64,000 bases of DNA, taken from assembly GCA_036874045.1 (NCBI GenBank), contig JAZBRI010000004.1, positions 6,014,001 through 6,078,000 on the forward strand. Direction: 5' to 3'. The DNA is from Cymodocea nodosa. Its lineage: Eukaryota > Streptophyta > Magnoliopsida > Alismatales > Cymodoceaceae. The position numbers were made by a program, and so were the translations under genes. Shown here one piece after another: positions 35,892 through 48,600 of the stretch (position 1 is the first letter of the stretch; each line of letters begins with the position of its first letter). A model generated the notes under the pieces. It was not told the origin of the DNA and did not search any database. It was given only the letters and a program-made list of their open reading frames with translations.

Positions 35892-38008
35892 TTTGAACCG
35901 CTGGTATCTTACACAGTATTTATACATTTGAAAAATATCAAAGAGGAAGGTAAGAAAAAATAAAAGAATGAAGGAATGTTTATTCTTTTAATTTTTTATC
36001 ATTTGTATTCTACTAAGAAGGTAAACGATGGTAAATTTTTAACGTAAGTTTAATAAATAAATCAGCATATCAAATTATTTCTTGAATCAATATATTATTT
36101 TTACGAATAGTATACTAATCTCGATTATACATCTATAATCATTATATTATTTAATTGCGCATACTTACAGTTTTTTACGAAATGGATATATTTTTTATGT
36201 GAATAATACACTGAATTTGATCATATAGAAATTAATATACTATTTTTATACATAATATACCAAAATCTCTATAACAATTTCTTTGCCCCCACCACCTTTG
36301 TCCACGAATAATCGCTGGACAAACGACGAACAACGTAAATGATTGATAAGACCAGCAATCTAATTTGTTATACGCGAAGCAATCAACTTGATAACTGCTT
36401 TCATAAGAAAAGGTTAAAAATTTTCTCTTGTAATAAAAAACATGTCACGTTGTGTACGAAATAATAATATCGTGACCGCTGAATTTCGCTACTTTTTTTT
36501 ACGTTAAATTCAAAGCACACAGCACACCCACACAATGGTGTCTTTTTTCATTTATGTGAGTATTATTTTAATTAATACAACAAATTTTAAGAATAATCCA
36601 CTAAATTTTATTTTGAATGGCGTCTGCTGGAATTTTTTTTTTTAAAAAAAAATTTCGATTTTGATTGATCTAATGTAATTCTCTATCTAATTGTAAACTC
36701 AAAACATAATTTAAAAATATTTTAATCAAAAAAATTATATAATATTATTAAAATTTTAGAATTTTAAATACCGTAAAATTACGTTTTCATAAAATTTTTA
36801 ACATGAGATTTCCAAGGAAAAAAAAAAATTAAAAACAATCCCCAAGGAAAACGGCATCTTCCCGAAATTTCAGGTAAAAAATGTCGTCATCCGGACTCCG
36901 TGACGGTTTCGGAAAAAATAAATAAATAAATAAAAGACCAAAAGACCTGCGGTGCTCAAGTGGCAGGCTTTTTTTCGCCTTCAATCCTGTATTTTGGGGA
37001 TTTGCATTCCTAACCCAAAAAATTTACTTTGCCATCTTCGCAGGGCCACCTGATGCCCTCCACTGTACGGGCAGAGAAGTCCAGGTTCCTGCGGTCTTAA
37101 TCATCCGTCCTCGTCCACACTGACGGTGGAGACGTCGACGTCGCCTCGTCAGCAGAATACCACATCGGTACTTGAGTTTTTTAACAATATAATTGATTAA
37201 AAATAATGGTACAGTAGTTTTTATTAAAAAAAAAAAAATTGCAAGAGAAGAGATACATTTAAAATAAAACAGAAAGATTGTTACTAGTATTATATGAAAA
37301 ATATAACGAACTTTTCGACAAATAAAAAAAGATACGACGACCTTTCAGTTGATTTTCCAGCAAAAGGGTGGGGGGAAAATGTTGCGTTGTCACAGAAATG
37401 GCTCGAACGGTCGTCCCCTTTTTGTCTTAGCACGGCACGGTCTTCTTTTCCGGAAACATTTTTTTTTAGCAAAGAAGTCCAGAAAGTTTTACAAATTAAT
37501 ACTAGGGACAATCGCAGCAACTACAATTAATGCGAACCTTTTCACCACCACGGCACTCACTCGATCCTCCTCTGCCAGTTCCGCTCCGATTCTCCGTCCC
37601 ATCGCATCTCCGCTGTCGTCGCCCCCCTCCACCGGCTTTCACTCCGTCCCCACCCAACACCGGCCAAATCTCGGCTCCTCCGTCATTGTTGTTGCGACAA
37701 TGCCGCCGTCGAAGCAACTCTGCCATTGAGTGAGTGCTGTTGCTCCTTCACCTGCATTTCTTGCAAACGGTCCCGTATCAACGTCAATAAGATCCTTTCT
37801 ACAATGACGATGGAGTTCCTCTTTTTGAACCTTTTCCTTCCTTCTTTTTTTTTGTTTACTTTTGGATGCTATCAAGTGCTCACTTTTTGCAACAGCCAGT
37901 TTTGTTGTTGCTGCTGCTTTTTCTGAGATTCTGAAAATCTGTTCCCTGGGCTATGTATTTGTTCACTGTGTAGCTACAGAGAGAGAAGTGAAGAGAAGAA
38001 AAGAAAAG

Positions 38009-41000
38009 ATGTTCGGCTTTTCACGGAGGCGGATGAAACTTGCAAGGTGAGCTTTTTCATCTTTCCTGCTTGTTCTATGGATTTGATTTTACTTCGTTAT
38101 GCTGAGATTAATCTTTCTACTGTCTCCCCCTTTGTCCATGTAGGCGCAGCAAAGCTCACTTGGGGGATCCTGCTCAGGGAGATAGGAGTCCACTGAGGCA
38201 GCCGACCAAGCGGAACGGCCAACAGAATGTGAGGCTTCAACAGTAAATGTTCAATATGCGTGGCGATTCTTTGCAGGATTTGTTGATGTTTTATGTTTTT
38301 TTTTGTGATTTTTGGACATTTTATGCAGGAAGAGGTCTTGGCAAATTGTTCGGCCGAGGACCCTAACAACCAGTCTTCTGCAGTTGCTTTTAATCTCGGC
38401 AAGTGTTCGTTGGACAGTAACAATGAAAATTGGATGGTGGTGTCAACTTCTGGTGACAAACCCGTGTCTCGTTCCCATGTAAAAATACATTGCCAAAAAT
38501 TGCTAACGTGCTTTGTTATCGAGAAAAACCCAAAACTAGTTTGTATATTTTATCTCGTGGGATCAGAAGTACTGAAAAATTAGATAAAATGATGTGAACT
38601 TTTCAATAGCATGCAGCAGCTGTTGTTGGGAGCAAAATGGTGATTGTCGGTGGAGAATCTGGCCAAGGACTTTTATTGGATGACACTCAGGTGAGTGGCA
38701 AGTTTAGTTAATATTAAGTTCCTCATCAGGGGTCTGCCTGTGGTTTGCCACCCAGTCCTCTGACTTTAAATGGACGTGAGCTTCACAATCTAACATGCGG
38801 TTTATAATGACCACAATTGTGAGCCTTTCAACCCGGAACTAATGTGATTACAACACTGTAGTACGGTTATGAAAACCAACAATCGTTTTTCTTTCTGCTG
38901 TTGGTTCTCCCTTCATCTCATATATCTTAGTTAAGGTATTTAATGAGGATTTTCAGGTTCTTAGTTTAGACAAGCTTTCCTGGGCCTGCGCTTCCCCAAA
39001 GGTATACTTATCACCTACTGGACTACCATTGAAAATCCCATCATGCAAAGGACACAGTCTGGTAAAAATCTTGTTCATCTCCTCTACATTCACATGAACC
39101 ATAATGTATGATAGAATCTAAGTATATAACCATCTCTTTAGCATATGAATTTTACTTCTAAAACAGTTGTAGACAAATCATGATTTTTACTGTCTTGTAT
39201 TTGACTCATCTTGCAAAATATTAGTTCACTGGTGCCTAATTAAATCTATAGGTTTTGATAAGATAATTCATGATAATACACATTTCACTCATGCAATAGG
39301 TTTCTTGGGGAAAGAAGGTTCTACTCATTGGAGGGAAAATAGAACCCGTGAGTGACAAGGTTTCAGGTCAGTTTTTCTTACCAGTTGTGTCATCAGACGT
39401 ATCAGTTTCAGGTGTCTGTAGCATACCATATTTCTTTTGTTAGTGATGCCCAGAGTTTTTTGAATTTTCTTCTCCAGTGTGGTCCTTCGATGTAGACACA
39501 GAATGCTGGTCACACATAGAAGCAAAAGGAGATGTCCCGGTATTTTGTGTATCTACTCAATTAACTATTATATCTTAATAAAAAGTTATTTCATATCAAA
39601 CCTTTAAGATTGCATGTTCTGACAAATAAACTGTTTCATACTTGTTCTCAAATCTCCAGTAAAATGTCGATTGTAAATATCACTCATGAGCACATCCATT
39701 TTTCTAGTTTTTCTATTTTGTTGAATTAAAAGTTAATGTAATCTTGTTCTTTACCATCTTTCTTCCTGTTTTGATATCTGAATTTTTATATTCCATGTTA
39801 ACAGTAATTAGTACCTAGTTATCTGTGACAATCTTCTCATGGGAGATAATTGGAGATGCTACTTGCTAAACGTGCAAGTTTTGTTTTTGTTGAAATAAAA
39901 ATGATTTGTTATTTACTTCTACCATAGGTTGCTCGTGGTGGCCACACGGTGACTAGAGCAGGCCCTGCATTGATCCTCTTTGGAGGGGAAGATGCTAAAG
40001 GGAGAAAACTCAATGATCTTCATATGTTTGATCTGAAGTCCTCAATGTGGCTGCCTCTCCATTATACGTGAGTATCTTATTGAGGAGTATAATTTTGTGT
40101 TTAAAAAACTTGATCAATCTACTAGCATCAATAAGCTATACCATAATTGCAAGATACTATGAACTGCCTATTTTTGAGTCATCATAATTTTGGGTGAGTA
40201 CAAACTTATCTGAATGCATATGTCATGTTGAGAAGCATCCATGCTTCTCGGTGAACAAATTTAGCTAGACACGTTGTACTATCATCCTTCGTTGTTTCTA
40301 ATTTTCCTTGTGCCATGCTGAATTTAAGATTCACTTGGTGAGATTAGGAAGGAAAGAAAAGAAATATTAGATTACTAATGTAAGGGTGATCACATATTTA
40401 TAGGATTATTAGATGAATAGATATCCAGTAACCACTTACCCAGCACCCACTAAGATAAATATAATGCAATAAGTCTAACACACTTGATTTGTGTTGACCA
40501 AGAAATATAAAATGACGAAATGATGCTTGATCATTGCCTCTTTGCACATTCATACGATTTTTAAAGTTTTTTTTTGAGTTTTTTATTAGATAAGTTCAGT
40601 TTGCTGATTGCACTTTGTCATTATCTTCATGATAGTGGAACAGGACCTTCTCCAAGATGTGAACATGTAGCCGCTCTTTATGATGATAAAATTCTCTATG
40701 TTTTTGGAGGGAAGTCAAAGTCTAGGATATTGAATGATCTTTATGCACTTGACTTTGAAACAGTACGTACTGTTTTACCTCTTACACATTGATATTTCTT
40801 TTGGAAGTGGTGCACCTCCAAAACTTTGCTATTTCTTGCAAGATGGTTTGGTCAAGAATGAAAGTCCAGGGTCATCATCCATCTCCTAGAGCAGGTTGCC
40901 GTGGAGTACTATGTGGAACTAAATGGTATATCGTAGGTGGTGGTAGCAAGAAAAAACGTATGCATTTCTTCTACACTAAATATTCTTCAATAATGTTTCT

Positions 41001-44000
41001 TAAATGTTTATTTCATATCTCCACTACCATTGATTTCTATATTTGGTCTAATGTAGATATTTTGGTAGTTCTTATTTTCACATCTGTAAAAAATACCCAA
41101 TTCGTACAAGTACTAATTCTATGAAAATTTATTTTAGTTTCAGCATGTAATTGGAACTGGGGATCTTAATAGTTGATATATAGTTAAATATTTTCTACTT
41201 GAGTGAATACACGTTAACTTTTTATGGGGGATCATGCAAATGTTAACTTCTTAGCAAAATCACATGCCAATTAATTCTTTATTTTTGAGTGACCTTAAGA
41301 TAAAATAATATTAATTCTTTTGAAGGCCGAAACAAAGCCACTATGAGGTGGTAGCCATATGGAGATAAATCCAATTAGGAAAACCAAACAACCAAAAGCA
41401 CTAGAAATTCAGTTAAAGCCCTCCAGAAGAGTTTCCATAGAAAGGCTCCATATTTGAAGGCATATTTGCGATTTGAATCTCCTTTGTGCATGAAAGCAAT
41501 AAATTTTTCCCTTGTATAATAGAATCAGAAACTTTATAATCAGTAAAATTCTCTTTATGGAAGTTAAGAATTTCTGTTTCTTGATTAGTTTTTGTTGACT
41601 AAGAATATTTTTACCCTATTTTTTAAAATGTTATACTAGCATAGCTGTGTTTGTTTGTGTTAACATCAATCTATTTCTCCATTTTTAGGCTGTATGGAAA
41701 CGTTGGTGTTTGATCTTCTAAAACTTGAAATGCTTGTTGCTGTAGCGTCTTCTCCTGCTTCCATCACAACCAACAAAGTGAGTGCTGCCAGTTCTGATAT
41801 CGTTCTCTTTTTTCAGTGACTATAACAAATGAATTGTGAAGCAAAACCATCTCTTTCTGAGAATGTTTTAGAATTAAAAAAACCAAACAGGCTGTTGATT
41901 TTGGGGTTGTAAGTTTCTCTCCCATGAATATAAATGAGATAATGAATAAAATCTATACTATATGTGAACGCTTAAATCGAGATTATATAGTATGTATTTG
42001 ACAAAGAAAGATATTTCTTGTTTTCCAGCTTAGAGAAGGCATAATTAATTTACATAGTATATTCAAATAGAAAGGGTTCAACTAGATTTTTCTTTTGTGT
42101 TTCAATTATTTAGATAGTCTGTCTTTGTGGCTATAACTGAATATAGGGAAAATGAAGTCAATTTCATTTATGGTGGAGAAGAATTTTGTTTCTATTTACT
42201 GAATACCATCAGCACAACATGGTAGTAGTATAAGATGCTAGTTGTGTTGGATAAAAATTTGCTTTGTAGTGTTTGTTATATTGCACTTTTGGCAATTGTC
42301 TATGGCTCGTTTATACATGTATCATACAGGGATTTAGCCTGGTACCTGTGCATCACAAAGAAAAGGTTTTTCTTGTTGCATTTGGGGGAAAAAAGAAAGA
42401 GCTCTCAAATGAGGTTAATTGTAGTATTCCTCCTAACATTCCAATTACTTCACTGTACCTTGTATACTGGTTTTGACCTCTCACCTATTCTGGACTTTTT
42501 GTAGATTGAAATATTGATTCTTGAAAAGAACGAGAGCTCTACAAGTTGGCAATCTGCGGTTGATAAAGATCATTTGCTGCTTGAGAATTTCCCAACTGGA
42601 CCCATGGAACTTGCTTCTCATCTTAAAAATAGTGCTCCACCATATTCTATTAATTCAGTTGTGAGACATAGTCTAGCATCTGCAATGGAGCATCACCATT
42701 CTGCCCGTAGATCTCTTTCAGAGTCTACTGTTGGCCCAAACTCAAACTGTGGGAGTACCTCACTAAGAAAGCAATTTCACCAAGAGGAAGATTACAGTTC
42801 TATTATTAAGCTACAGAAAGCTCTGGAAGATGAGAAATTCGAGGCAGAAGATTGCTTTCAGGTAAATGATGAGATTGTTTCTGTTAAACATGCATTACTT
42901 TTTTCATTTGCATAGACTACAAGGATTGAGGGGTCCTTTTAAAGTTTCTAGAAAGTTAAGTTTTACAATACAAGGGGGATTAGATCCAAACCATTTGAGG
43001 AAGTAATGGACAGGACCACCATTCACAATATAGCAGTGAAAATGACAAAGTAATACAGAAAGATGCAAAACATAACCAGAAATGTACGACCTGCAACACA
43101 TTGGTGGGCTACTCTGGACGATTGTCGATTGCCAGTCAACAGATGAAGGAACCAACCAAAAGTAGCACAGTAAAGTAGTAAACATCAACGTCATAGAATC
43201 ATTCCAAAAAAAATCATGGTACGGATCTTTGGATGAACTGTCAGAAAAGTGAACCAATGGACACACATCAGCTAAAGAAGAGGATGAAAATTAGGAGTTC
43301 CCGATTTTAATTTTTCCCAAAGGAATGACATCGAGCTTGCTTGAAAATAATTTATGAGAAACAAACATATTTGTTCTTCTGCATTCATATCATTTCAAAA
43401 ACTCTTTGCTTATGAGCGTTCCATAGAATTTCCCTTGTTTCATCATTCGGTAGTCATCTTCTTAGAGATTGAGATGATACTTCTGGTGGTTGCTGTTTAT
43501 CTTTTCAACCACAGATTCTTGTTGTATGGAAGGTTCTCATCCAAGCTTTTACTTACTGAAATGAATATGCTGCAAATTTGTGCTCATAAATTGATTCAAA
43601 AAATTATCCTAGTAAATATTTATCGGCCAAAGTAATTAGGAGAGTTCAGGTACTGCTCAACATCTTCGTGATGTCAGGATGAAGAAAAGAATTACCCACT
43701 ACCTTGTTGATAGTCTTGAGTTTTTTTACGTAAAAGTTCCTTTAGTATGTATTGTTATATCTGCCATATGAGAATTTACCATTCATGTACCTATCTGGTT
43801 TATGCATGCCACAGCTTTTGGCTTTCGTTGGTGGTCAGTATTTCACAAGCACAAGAACACTGTAGTATTCGATTGACATAATGATGATTCCTTTTATTTC
43901 GTCCATTGTTTTTTAGTGAATTTTGAAAATATTAGTTTATTACATGAAAACTTGAAGACTGTTATTATTTGCAGGTGCCAGAGCAGAGAAAACTTCCAGA

Positions 44001-44859
44001 AATCGTTGTTAAGATGGATACTGCTGGAACAATAACTAATACTGAGGATGTTCCTTCCACAAATGATGTGGGAAACCCAAATAAAGGTCAAAGGCATGGC
44101 AGTGGAAATCTTCCTTCGGATGGAGAAAGTAACATGACTCCAGCGGTAGATGGCAATTCTATGATGTCATCAATTCCTTCTAACATTTATCAATTTTATG
44201 AAAACAAGATGGCTACCTTGTCAAGGAAGAATGTCTTCCTTGAAGGACAACTTGCAGCTGCAATGGCAAATCGTGAAAATATAGAAAAGAATTTATCCTC
44301 TGCTATTAAAAGCAGGCAGGAAATGGAGAAGAGATTGGCTGACACTGTGAAAGAAATGGATCTGCTAAAAGAAAAACTGGCTAGTCTAGAGCTTGCACAA
44401 GAAGAGGCAAACAGCCTCTCGAACCTTGTCCACTCGGACAACGTCAGGCTTGAGCATGACGTTGCTTTCCTCAAGGCTGTTTTGGACGACACTCAAAAGG
44501 TGGTATCCGAGTACTGATCTGTATTTGCCTTTTGAGTTCTCCTGTTACTCTTTCCTTTCTAATTTGTTTGGTGCTTCGCAGGAGTTACATTCCACCAGAG
44601 GAGTCCTTGCAGGAGAAAGGGCACGGGCTTTCCAGCTCCAGGTACCACACCTCTGTTTGGATTGAACTGGATCACGTGATGCCATTTGCTTGATGAATGT
44701 GTGAAACGTCTGTTCGTAATAAAACACTTTCATTCATTAACTTTTTTTGATGTCTGGCTATTTCCATTAAATTTGCAGGTTGAAGTATTTCACCTGAAAC
44801 AAAGACTGCAATCCATGGAAAATCGGGCTCCGACTCCTCGTAAACCTTTCCAGTTGTAG
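38009..44859 (+). CDS. Kelch-repeat protein with C-terminal coiled coil (16 exons)
   Basis: Coding exons: 38009-38046, 38144-38228, 38329-38478, 38610-38690, 38957-39061, 39300-39366, 39478-39539, 39928-40067, 40636-40762, 40843-40957, 41689-41777, 42330-42413, 42505-42861, 43975-44499, 44582-44641 and 44779-44859. All phases agree, giving 721 aa. The start MFGFSRRRMKLAR is a hallmark of this plant family. About six kelch blades lie between residues 75 and 380 (HAAAVVGSKMVIVGG, GKKVLLIGGK, ALILFGGED, DKILYVFGGKSKS, TKWYIVGGGSKK, VFLVAFGGKKK). A Ser-rich middle follows, then a long coiled coil from about residue 571 to 715, ending APTPRKPFQL. The organisation resembles ACBP4/5 proteins without the acyl-CoA-binding domain. 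Arabidopsis has such a gene (At5g18590, from memory) next to TON2. Its molecular role is unknown to me. Confidence 0.94.
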
Positions 44860-45677
44860 AAAATCTACACAATTCAGGGTCCTTCGAGCCTGTAGAGTTG
44901 TAAGATTCTGAATTTCTTATCCATACCCCATTTTGGAATCTCTTGTATATATGTAGAATACGATGGTGTTCATGTACATGTTTCATGACTTGCCAACACA
45001 CCAAGGGGCGTATTATTAACCGTCTAGTAGATGGTGGCCTGTTAAGCAGAGGTGTGTAGACCCAAGATTGCAACAAAGCAATTCTGATATTGTTTGATTT
45101 CAAATATTTCCCTGTTTGAATTACTTAACCAAAAAAATTTTCACCATGGACACTCCTTTAGCCAAAAAAGCGTTTAGTTTTATATGAAGAGAGAATATCT
45201 TTGTAAGCGTCCATATAGATGATGCTCAGAAGTCAATAGAATTTCACTAAAATCTTCGTAACTCATCTGTGCAACGAAGATTCCACTCATCTCTTTAGGC
45301 AAATGTTTTGAATCTTCGCATGGGTTTACAGAAGACCCTTTTTTTTTATTATGATTATCAATCATATCATAGATTCTACTACCATTTTCAAAAGAAAAGA
45401 GAAAAACCACCGTCATCATAAACTAGTTTTTTATTTCCAATCTAACTCTTTATTTACCGTCAGGATTCTAGATCGTTCGTGGTGAGTCCAAAAAGAAAAC
45501 GCTTGAGTTCTCGATGATACGTCAAAGTCACCATTTGAAAGAGAGAAGAAGAATACCGTCACAAATTCTTCAACAACATATTGGTACAAAAGTTTCAATT
45601 GGCAAACTCTACAGGGAGCTACAAGGAATGAGGTCCATTCTTGAACGTATTCTGAGCTCACCTCATCCATGGAAATA
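44860..45677. other. Convergent intergenic region, kelch gene and TON2
   Basis: About 820 bases shared by the two 3' UTRs, facing each other. AT-rich; no further gene seen. Confidence 0.55.
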
Positions 45678-48600
45678 TCACTCTTCTTCAGGTTCCTCCT
45701 CTTCCTGCAGTAGATTTTCTCTGTTGTCATGGGCCCAGAAACCACGTACATCTATAAGCATGCTGGCAATGGTCCCACCCTGCTTGCAGGCTAGAAGATC
45801 CGCAAGTGTGATCCTGAGAGGGTCTGCTGGTTTCACCATATCCCAAATTTCATCTCTCACGTCTTCAATGCATAACTCGTAGTTCCCTCCTTCAATCCAC
45901 TTTTGATGTACGTCTCTGCAAAAAGGCCAGCACGGTTGACTAGAGTGGAAAAATATGTTCAAATACAAATTTCAACGTTTGTCTTTTCTTGTCCTCAAAA
46001 CTCAACCACATCAATTTCAAACTTACGGGGGGGGGGTACACGTTATGTCCTCTTAACTTTGAGACCTGCAGAACTTACCGTGGTCCTGCAAGCAGGAAGC
46101 TTAAGAGAATTTCTTTAGGAAGACTGTATCAGGTGACACATCTACTCACGTGTGATACCTTTCTTTTCTTCCAGACTAGGTAATAATACCAAATGAAACA
46201 TTCAAGAATGCAAAACAAACATCAAGTTCAAAGACAACCAACACCTACAAAGTGATACTACAGTAAGTACTTTATTATATTGCTTGTAATCAATCCTGCA
46301 GACTTCCTCTTATTAGAAGGCACATTCCACTTGGCAGTGGTCTCAAACTCAAGTGTTGATATTTCTTTTAATTTAAATTGATTACCGTTCAAAAAAAGAA
46401 AAATCAAGAAAAAACGCAAAAGCAGGTGCAAGCACTGTTACCTGAAGAGCGTATGAATAACAGCTGTTGTGAGAAAGCCACTTCCATGAAGATCAAGGCA
46501 TCGGAACAAATATGCAAGTCCTTCTGGAGTGTCCTTATTTTCCAAAGCCAAAACGAAGTCAAGAAAGCTTTCGAAGTCCATCTCACGGGAATTACCACTG
46601 CCACCTTTGCCTCGCCTGACATGCTCATCAAAGACTGAAAATCCAATCAAGAAGCACATGACATGATCACGATAGTGACAAAATCACATGTGCAAAGACA
46701 CAACAACACTAGGATATTGAAGACCAGTTGGATCTGAGGTTTCCTTTCGCCCAAAAGTCCTAAATAGACATAATAATGATATCTGGTACAATAGGACATC
46801 TGCTGCCTAGCAAAACGATGCATAGCGACAGAAGGTTCTTTAAAGTGAAAGAATTCGATAAAAATAAATCACAATTATAACTGTCAGTCACCTCTGTATC
46901 AACAACGTTCATGCTGTGGCATTGGGCGCAAAAGTAAACTTAACCGATGAAGTTTCATGTTAGCAAAGCTTAACAAACTTTCACAGATATCTCTAAAGGT
47001 GGTGGGAATACCCTCACCAGGGAAGCATAAATAAAACTAATAACATAAAGCAACAACAGCCACATAAAATCAATCCCCCGACGTGTCTAACGATAGTCAG
47101 AAACTTTCTGGGCGACAACTAGGATAAACAAGAAATTACATTAGTTTCTTTGATAATAAAGAAATTGCATTAGTTGAGAGTTCAAATTTAAGCTTCTCAC
47201 CCCTTTCAATAAATATTTCAGTTAATGTTCCATCTGCATATTCCTTGAGCTCTTGCTTGCTCAATGTTCCATTCATATCTTTATCTAGAGCTAGGAACAT
47301 ATCTGTGCAACAAAAAGAAAAAGAATGAGAAAATTGTAAGAGTGATACGCATCAACTTTCTTTCAAATATATTCAACTAAATCAACATAAATGCTGGTGG
47401 AAAATTGAAATACCAACACTCCATTGTGAAGTGAACTCTTATATAGCAGGCAGCTATTCACATCTGCTCAAGTGTTGTTTAACCATTAACACTATCAACC
47501 CGAAATTTGCAGCTCCTAACCTCTTATAGAAGTGAAATATCTATGAGTACTTAAAGATACCTAAGGTGTAGAACCTAAGTTAGCTTAAACTAAGAGCAAA
47601 GAGTCATGGGAGAAATTACAAATGCGATCCATAAGTAGGTAAAATACATTCATAAATATCAGTGTTACAAGAGTAAAATTTGACTATATTCAGCGGGTTC
47701 TTTTTTTCCTCATTCCTTTAGGAGAGAAGCATGAATATCTTGTGAGATGAAAATCTGTTCAACATATGCAAACAACTCCTTAGGAAAGCTATCCACCTCC
47801 TAAAAATTGGGATCTGAAAGCTAACCTTGATCAGTTGTATTAAAAGTGTATATCGCCATCCTTATTTTGTAGATTGTATGTTTTAGGATAAAATTAAAGT
47901 AAAATGTTTAACACTAACAGTTGTTGGATGATGTGCGTCAAATAACCAAAATCATAAAATGAATATCAAAATCAGGAAGGTTGTGGTTATGTGACTAACA
48001 TACTACAAATCCTTTTAAAATAATAATTTCAATCATTTTGTTGAAGATGCTAGTGCGCATCACATACAACGAGGGAGATTACCAGACAAGGCATAACAAA
48101 TCAACATGTCATACCACATATTCGTTGGGCCGAAGTTAGAGAGAACCAATTCTCAGCTTGTTCAGTATCAGTGACCTCTTCCTCACTTTCCTGTCAATAT
48201 AAAAATAAAATGAAAGAAAAAACAGACGTTCCAAAAGACTTACCGAAAAATCAGCATATATGGCCTCTATGAATTCATGAACAAGAAAAATTAAAATTAC
48301 AGAGAGACATTTAGAATTCAAAGGATTTAGATTGAAAAGGTCAAAAATTGAATATATAAAGTGCAGGCTCAATAAAAATATAAATAATAATGAAGGTATA
48401 CAATTAGATGGTAATGAGATTCATAAAAGTAAAGTTTTTAAATACTTAGATCTATAATAAGTAGTAATGAAGAAATTACAAAGGATGTCATTTATAAGAT
48501 TAATGTAAGGCAGATGAAGTATAGAAATGCTTCTAGAGTGTCAAGTGATGAGAGAAGACATTAAATTTAAAAGAAATTCTATAAAACTATTATTCATTTT

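Larger units (their letters stand above)
35021..38008. promoter_or_regulatory. Divergent region between PBL27-type kinase and kelch gene
   Basis: About 3 kb between two starts facing away from each other. The kinase side is GC-rich to about 35400 and holds a GGAA tract; a weak TATA-like GTATATAC lies near 35183. The middle (35840-37250) is very AT-rich with repeated short motifs and no gene. The kelch side (37540-38008) becomes GC- and CT-rich and probably contains the kelch 5' UTR, perhaps with a noncoding first exon. Long open frames here show no family similarity. Confidence 0.5.

Noticed and set aside
37349-37729. 126-codon frame upstream of the kelch start
   Set aside because: Probably 5' UTR/promoter; no family signature, and the known family start MFGFSRRRMK lies downstream.
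46020-46032. G-run as a possible G-quadruplex in a TON2 intron
   Set aside because: A single run of nine to ten G with no further G-runs nearby; it cannot form an intramolecular quadruplex.
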